Source: Sipunculus nudus (taxonomy: Eukaryota; Annelida; Sipuncula; Golfingiida; Sipunculidae). From it: a stretch of 64,000 nucleotides of DNA. The translations under genes were made by a program, and so were the position numbers. The notes under the pieces are model-generated. The model did no database searches. It saw only the letters and a program-made list of their open reading frames with translations, and had not been told where the DNA came from. Positions 58,442 to 64,000 of the stretch are shown here, piece after piece. The stretch's first letter is position 1. The number at the start of each line of letters is the position of its first letter. The DNA lies in contig CM049311.1 in the NCBI GenBank assembly GCA_026874595.1, positions 75,650,453 to 75,714,452 of the forward strand, written 5' to 3'.

Positions 58442-59329
58442 ATCCACATGCTAAACTGAAATAAAAATCTATGGAGGTCTAAGCAGGCATCCTCAGGCTC
58501 AAGGCAAGCAACCAACTGTACAGGAGGTTACCCACACTACAGTATGTGTCTCTCATGCTATATGTACTATCAACAACAAAACTATAACAATGAATACAAA
58601 ACCAATTGAAACTTGGAAGAATAAAAAAATATTTACAGGAACATAATAAGGGGGTTTAAAATAGTTTGAAAAATCATCACGTGCCGCCGCAGCCAAGTCG
58701 AGTGCATAGGTGTCAGATTGTTACATATTTTGACAGGTGTTAGAGTGGAAGCTGTAACGATGACTACTGTGATACTGCTTCCATACCTGGTCTTTCACGA
58801 TAATAGAAAGCTATATGGATTTTTGTTAAGTAGATAATCGACAAGATATATATAGCATGCATATAAAGGGAGTCTGGGATTAATAAACAAAATGAAAACG
58901 CCCCCCCCCCCCCACCACCACCAACCCACGCACAAAGAAAAGCACCCTGAAAAATTAAACAAAAATAAAGGGGGCCCTCCACTGAATCGTTTTTTATTCC
59001 GCATGAATCAATAAATAAATTGGGTTCCTTGAATAATTATATTAACGAACACTTAACCAAAGCAACTAACTTATATTTTATACCTGATCTAGACTTAAAA
59101 CAGAGTAAACGAGTAAAATGAAAACAAACGGCATGTACTTCCGGAAGGAAAGTTTACGCTTTCCATTGCCCTCTGGACCATATAGAATGATTGCAAATAA
59201 ATATTAATTTTGGTTAATTTCTTCCATGTACGGATCTGTTGTTCTAAATATAACATTTGTTATTCTGTTTTATATCGTTACTATTGTGCCCCGATACTCA
59301 GTATATTTCTACATTTCCATGCATTCTAA
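58439..59329. other. No recognised gene; C-run
   Basis: A run of about 14 C's followed by CCACCACCACC lies near 58900-58922. Confidence 0.5.
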
Positions 59330-59337
59330 TTGGACTT

Positions 59338-59870
59338 AAGAACTCCTGGCCCTTCAAGGCCCTTTGGACCCGACGGGTTGAAACCTATATAAACTAGCTA
59401 ATACTATTTAAGACAAATGAGATACTTAAATTTGAGACTTTATCGTCAAGCTTGTTCTTGTGCTCTTGGAAACTCCTGGGTCCGAGTCCCTTTCGATCAC
59501 TTCCGATTAAAACTATAAATATAAGTCAACATCAAAGAGAAAGCATTAACAAGCATTTAGCCGGGCTCCTTTAAGTCATCCTGACGACAGCTATATAAAT
59601 GCAAGTTAACATGAAAGCAAAAGAGATTTTTTAGTATGTTCTGTTGTTCTTCACATAGTAAACTCCTGACGGGCCTGGGCTGCTTTGGAAACTCACTATT
59701 AGAAACTCCTTATTTACATTTCGTAAAATTCCTGAATTCATCATTTTTCGAGCCTTTTCTTGTGCCACGTTGGAAATTCCAAGGCATAAATAAAATCAAG
59801 TGATCAAACATATTATTCTACTCTATAAGAAATTCCTGGTCGATCGGGCACCCCTTGGGCCCGTCGTGTC
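59338..59870 (-). repeat. Degenerate tandem repeat with collagen-like Gly-X-Y coding
   Basis: Short G/C-rich blocks ending (plus strand) in AAACTCCTG or a variant recur near 59341, 59469, 59564, 59658 and 59829 in an AT-rich background. Their AT-rich linkers also match (CTTGTTCTTGTGCTCTTGGAAA and CCTTTTCTTGTGCCACGTTGGAAA). Minus-strand translation of the blocks gives SGPKGLEGPG, PGPSG and GHDGPKG. This could be a decayed run of very short collagen exons and introns, or simply a repeat whose unit looks collagen-like. The reading frame breaks within blocks. Confidence 0.35.
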
Positions 59871-60289
59871 CCCGTTACGATGAACCTGCTGATTTCACCG
59901 CTCATAGGGCCTGCTTTAAATTAGTAAAATGCGGCAGGGATTGAATACCAGACACTGACGTTACCACAGAACTGGTATTGAAAAGATCATTCTCGACTTG
60001 TAGTGAGAATTAAACATACCTGTCAAAGGTGTCTTATTTGATTTAACTCCACTATAAAACCATGTTTCTGACATATTTGTCGTGACTTTTAAACTTGTGT
60101 GATAAAAACGGAACCGGGTGTAAGACAGGGTTATCGGCATTTACCATAAACTTTGCCATTTTGAACGTGTATTTTGTAATTTTCAAACTGGGTTAGTATG
60201 TGCTTGGGAAAACAAGCCGTGTAGGACAAAGCAGTGATTTCAGACCCGGCATTATCGGCCGGTTTACAACTTTCATTCAGGTAGTCAAG
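59871..60289. other. No recognised feature
   Basis: No ORF or repeat recognised. Confidence 0.5.
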
Positions 60290-61175
60290 TAGTCTATAGG
60301 AGCCAAGTGAGAAAAAGTGGATTATTAAAGGTTTTTCTAACCCTTCGCCTAGAAATTTTCCATTGGTACCAGGTTTCAGCTAAACTTCTCAAGTATATTG
60401 TCAGGGTGGATGCAAGTGCGAAAATTGGTACGATCTTTTGTGAGAGCATGTTTTTATACACTACTCCGGCGATCAAAATGTGTAAATCTGTGTTTCCAGG
60501 AATTGGGTAGGGTATTAAAAATCTGTGTAACCTCTTAGTATCTAATATATTGCAACAAATAGCCCCTAATTTTGAAAGAATAGAAATTTTGCTTTGACAT
60601 TAAATCATGCTGCAAGATATTTTGTGAAAGGTCAAGGTCAGGGGGATTAACAGGTACATGAAACTTAACTTTCTTTAAAATGTTGCTTCCTTATTACCTT
60701 TCTTGTGTGAAAAGTTTTTACCAAAGCTGTCCATTTAAGATTCATATACTTACTTTTGGTATCGGTTGTCTGCTACAGCTGCCTGGTTTATTGTCAGGGC
60801 AGATTAAAGTGGAAAAAGTGGTGTGTGATTTTTTGTGACAGAATGTGTTAATACACCACCCCGGCTATGAAAATCTTAATATCTTGATCATAGGATAGGG
60901 TAGGGGTAGAGAAAATCTCTGTTAATTCTTAAGTATTTAACATATTGCAACAAATTTCACTTCATATGAAAGAGTAGGAATTTTGCTGAAAATCTCAAAA
61001 CGTGCTTGACGATATTTTGTAAAAGGTCAAGGTCACAGGGGTCGACAAGTGCATGAAACTTAATTTTCTTTAATAATTTTGTTTCTTAATACTACCTTTC
61101 TTGAGTGAAAAGTTTTTTCCAAGCTACCCATTTAAGTTTTATAAACACATCATTGGTATCAGGGGTCGGCTTCGG
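60290..61175 (+). repeat. Two tandem units of a ~395-bp repeat
   Basis: TATATTGCAACAAAT (about 60547) and CATATTGCAACAAAT (about 60941) are about 395 bp apart. Each is followed by GAAAGA.TAG.AATTTTGCT, GATATTTTGT.AAAGGTCAAGG and a CATGAAACTTAA segment. Each is preceded by TTGTCAGGG and a CAC..C.CCGGC.AT.AAAAT block. The type-word AAAGGTCAAGGTCA links it loosely to the 44.9-kb family. Confidence 0.8.
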
Positions 61176-63258
61176 CTGATATATGATGACATTTTAAGTT
61201 AGAACAAGGTAATACAGGTAAACAACAGTGTGCGTGATATTTAATTTCCAATGAAACAATCTTCTTTCCCAGTTTCTTGAGCAAAACATATCCAAGCTGT
61301 TCATGTTATATTCTTTTCTCAATTACTACATTATTTATGCGAGTTTTGGTCCTCTCTTCATTTTGAGAGTTAATTTGAAAGCAATAAGGTGGTAAAATAT
61401 ATTAAAGATACCGGTTTTACTTCATCCTTTTAATCACATTGTTTCAAAATCTATATCATCTTGAAATTGTACCTAAATCTGCATATTTTACATGACATCG
61501 GGTTTATAAGTCAGGTGAGCTGATCAAATGTAGACCAGTACTAACAAATTAAAAAAAATCAATTTTGCCCTCAGTTTGAGGTTATTCATGATATTAATAT
61601 ATTAAAAGACAATCTTGGAACTGTAGTCGGTTGAATGAAACAAATTAAACACGGTCACCTGATTTTTTAAGGAATTGTTTATTTTGGCCATTGTTCAGTT
61701 GACATCAAACTCATTCAGTATAGCGGATTCCTACACTCATCACGAAACCGAGACCGGTAACATTATGAAAGCCTTAGTGTATTTAAAAAAAACATGAAGT
61801 ACAAATCGGATAATATATCAGTTAATAAATGATCATGAATTCCTTTACACGCTTTTGTATATTACCGCTATTAGCCCTTATCACATATATGTGTTGTGGC
61901 TCGCGGGATCTTGTGTTGGGAATCACAAATATACAATAAGCTGTCAAGTGGTAGAGACTTCAGTTTATTCAGAAATACATGTACACAGCATGGTTGTCAG
62001 TCGTGCATCCAGCTCAGCAGTCGATTCAAACACATCTGGCAGCCTGATTACACCTTAATTATAACCCTTACGCTACATGACTGGCGCTGTCAGCTTCCTC
62101 ATTAAGACTGGTTGAGTCATGCAAGGATAGTTACATACTATAATAGCAGTAATACCTCACATTTTGTTAGGTTGTATGTCTAAATCTAAATAATTTATAG
62201 AAGAGCTATTATAGCTAAACAAACACTGTGGGTGGCTGTCTAGTAGGCTTTTCACATGGTGTAACAAATAAGGAACAAACTGCCCCACAGCATGGTTCTG
62301 CACACGTAAAGTTCTTAGTCCAAGATAAAAGTCCTTGAACACGTAAAGTTAAATAATACACTAAACTGAATAATACACCATATTATGCATTGTCACGGAA
62401 TATAAATATGATTTCATTGAACTCTATAAAGATTGACTCGTATAACGTAATCAAATTAAAACAACTAATGCAGAAATTGTTTGAAGGTCTTTGCTGCAAA
62501 CATCAAGCAATCTCACGCAAACCTTAACAACCTTATTTTACATGACGATTGGTCAAAAATAAAATACTCAGGTCAGCAAGGTTATATCCCTGATGCTGAT
62601 TCCGTAAGACCAGTATTCAACTTAAAGTATATTTATATACACAGTAATTGATAAATAGTTGATCTATCGAGCAGCATATGAGTGGTTCAGTGTTAAATAA
62701 AAATTGCGAAATAAAAAAAAATACACATATATATTCTGATATTCCTGCATACACCAATCCTCAATTCTTAAAGCATGGTATTAATTTTCTCCTTCTATAG
62801 AAATAATGTAATTTCTCGATTACTCTCCGTGAATTTTCTGTTCAGAAAAGTTTTATTACACCTCTGTGACGGTTGTATGAGCTTATCTTGTATACAAACT
62901 GTTAGTAAACTAAGCGATGACGAAAACGGAAAAATGTATCCTAAGGTGGTTATTTGCATATGTATGGAAGCCTAAAGGTCACTAGTTGCAAAACTCCTTC
63001 TGCAAAAGGGCTGACTTGCTGCCAAATATCCTTGTTAAATGTGGATTATTTTGCGGGTTATCCATGTGGTTTTCAACGAAACGAACAGCTTATGTACGGT
63101 GAAATCGACGTTTTCTGTCCTAACTTTATCAAAGGTCCAAGGGATTACTAGTACCTTTAGTTAATTAGACGTCAGATATTTGAATAGGCCCCTTTAAGAT
63201 GAGAAACTACCTGATGATGATGTTTTGGTACTCATATAATGATAAATTATTAGAATTA

Positions 63259-63261
<3 letters not shown>
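61176..63261. other. No recognised gene
   Basis: Includes the 62939-62995 short repeat related to 42950-43005. Frames at 61855-62105, 62157-62342 (minus) and 62775-63151 are unrecognised. Confidence 0.5.

Positions 63262-63325
<64 letters not shown>
63262..63325. repeat. (TA)n microsatellite
   Basis: About 64 bp of alternating TA. Confidence 0.95.
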
Positions 63326-63329
<4 letters not shown>

Positions 63330-63624
63330 ACATGTGTCTGTTGACATTCTAATTCGTGTAGCGCAGGCGTGGTTCGTTGCTATTGGAACCTCGCTTGTTG
63401 GGCGCTGGCTCGCGTTTGGGTGTAGCCTAGAGACACAGCGTTCTTTGTTCTAGATTTTTCAGGTCTGTTCATGTGCGTGTGTTTTAATGTTTAATACATT
63501 AATTAGAAAAAGAATCTTAAACAAACACCTAGAGATTAAACAATTCACATTCAGGAAATAAAGAATAATCGAAAATAATAGAAAAATAGGGAGAAAAAAA
63601 TTTAATGAAATTAAATTAAATTGT

Positions 63625-64000
63625 TCACTTGTTGACCCCTCAGACCTTGACCTTTCTCTAAATATCCTCAGATATGACTCGAGTTTAAAGCTATATCCCT
63701 ATGCGTTTATAGGAAGGCTAATTTATTCTATTATATGAAATAAATAGGAAGTTTTCATTACATAACGATTTCCTGGGGATTTTCATAGCCGGGGTGGTTT
63801 ATAAAAACCTTCTGTCACAAAACAATTGCACCACTTTCCACTTGCATCTAATCTTGATGATAATCCAGAGAGCTGCAGCTGACCACTGATAACGATAATG
63901 TGTATATGAATCTTCAATTGATAGCTTGGAAAAAAAACATTTCACTCAAGAAGGGTAGTATAAAGAAACAAAAATATTAAAGAAAATTAAGTTTCATGCA
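63625..64000 (-). repeat. Inverted copy of the 60.3-61.2 kb repeat, cut by the window end
   Basis: The reverse complement from 64000 reads GCATGAAACTTAATTTTC, CTTGAGTGAAA, TTTCCAAGCTA, AAAGTGGTG, TTTTGTGACAGAA, CCACCCCGGCTATGAAAAT and AAAGGTCAAGGTC. These are in the order expected from the tandem units at 60.3-61.2 kb. It continues beyond the window. Confidence 0.8.

Noticed and set aside
62157-62342. 61-codon minus-strand frame with balanced composition
   Set aside because: No recognisable domain, no upstream context, and too short to support alone.

Overview
This window looks like gene-poor, AT-rich animal nuclear DNA, most likely from a marine invertebrate. A mollusc, perhaps a bivalve, is my best guess. 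The reasons are animal-type Ty3/gypsy and L1-type retroelement remains, a tRNA-derived SINE, hAT-type miniature elements, many long (TA)n tracts, and many diverged dispersed repeats of the 'aaggtcaaggtcac' and 'ccaagatggc' kind. The assignment is inference; no host gene fixes the species. I found no complete host protein-coding gene, no bacterial-style operon, no CRISPR array and no convincing functional tRNA or rRNA gene. Nearly every recognisable coding stretch is a decayed transposon fragment.

Layout. 0.2-3.2 kb (minus): a broken Ty3/gypsy element whose integrase lies upstream of reverse transcriptase and RNase H, with a polypurine tract and probable 3' LTR. 3.3-9.8 kb: dispersed repeats, including an inverted pair (4.0-4.7 and 8.3-8.7 kb) and a weak 5S rRNA-like stretch. 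13.2-14.0 kb: a fresh 86-bp duplication, then a well-bounded hAT-type MITE with an exact 8-bp target duplication. 14.6-18.1 kb: degenerate repeats. 18.7-23.7 kb: a 5-kb foldback-like structure whose arms are each a dimer of a ~770-bp unit. 27.3-29.0 kb: two minisatellites (27 bp and ~39 bp). 32.5-32.9 kb: a tRNA-derived SINE. 36.8-37.3 kb: a hairpin-forming inverted repeat. 41.2-42.5 kb (minus): a second, more decayed gypsy RT-RNase H. 43.8-44.5 kb: a 40-bp minisatellite. 45.9-47.7 kb: a composite satellite built as one 50-bp block plus one to three 38-bp blocks. 50.4-53.9 kb (minus): a near-complete but dead L1/Tx1-like LINE ORF2. 55.5-61.2 kb: further tandem and dispersed repeats, including one with faint collagen-like Gly-X-Y coding on the minus strand. 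The last 375 bases are an inverted copy of the 60.3-61.2 kb repeat.

How it fits together. The window reads as an intergenic or long intronic graveyard shaped by three processes: retrotransposition (two gypsy lineages, LINE, SINE), cut-and-paste miniature elements (hAT type, foldback type), and local unequal exchange that built arrays of 27-40 bp units. The most notable items are the integrase-first gypsy pol order, the combinatorial 50+n x 38 satellite, and the dimer-armed foldback structure. Repeat boundaries were read by eye and are approximate unless stated as exact.
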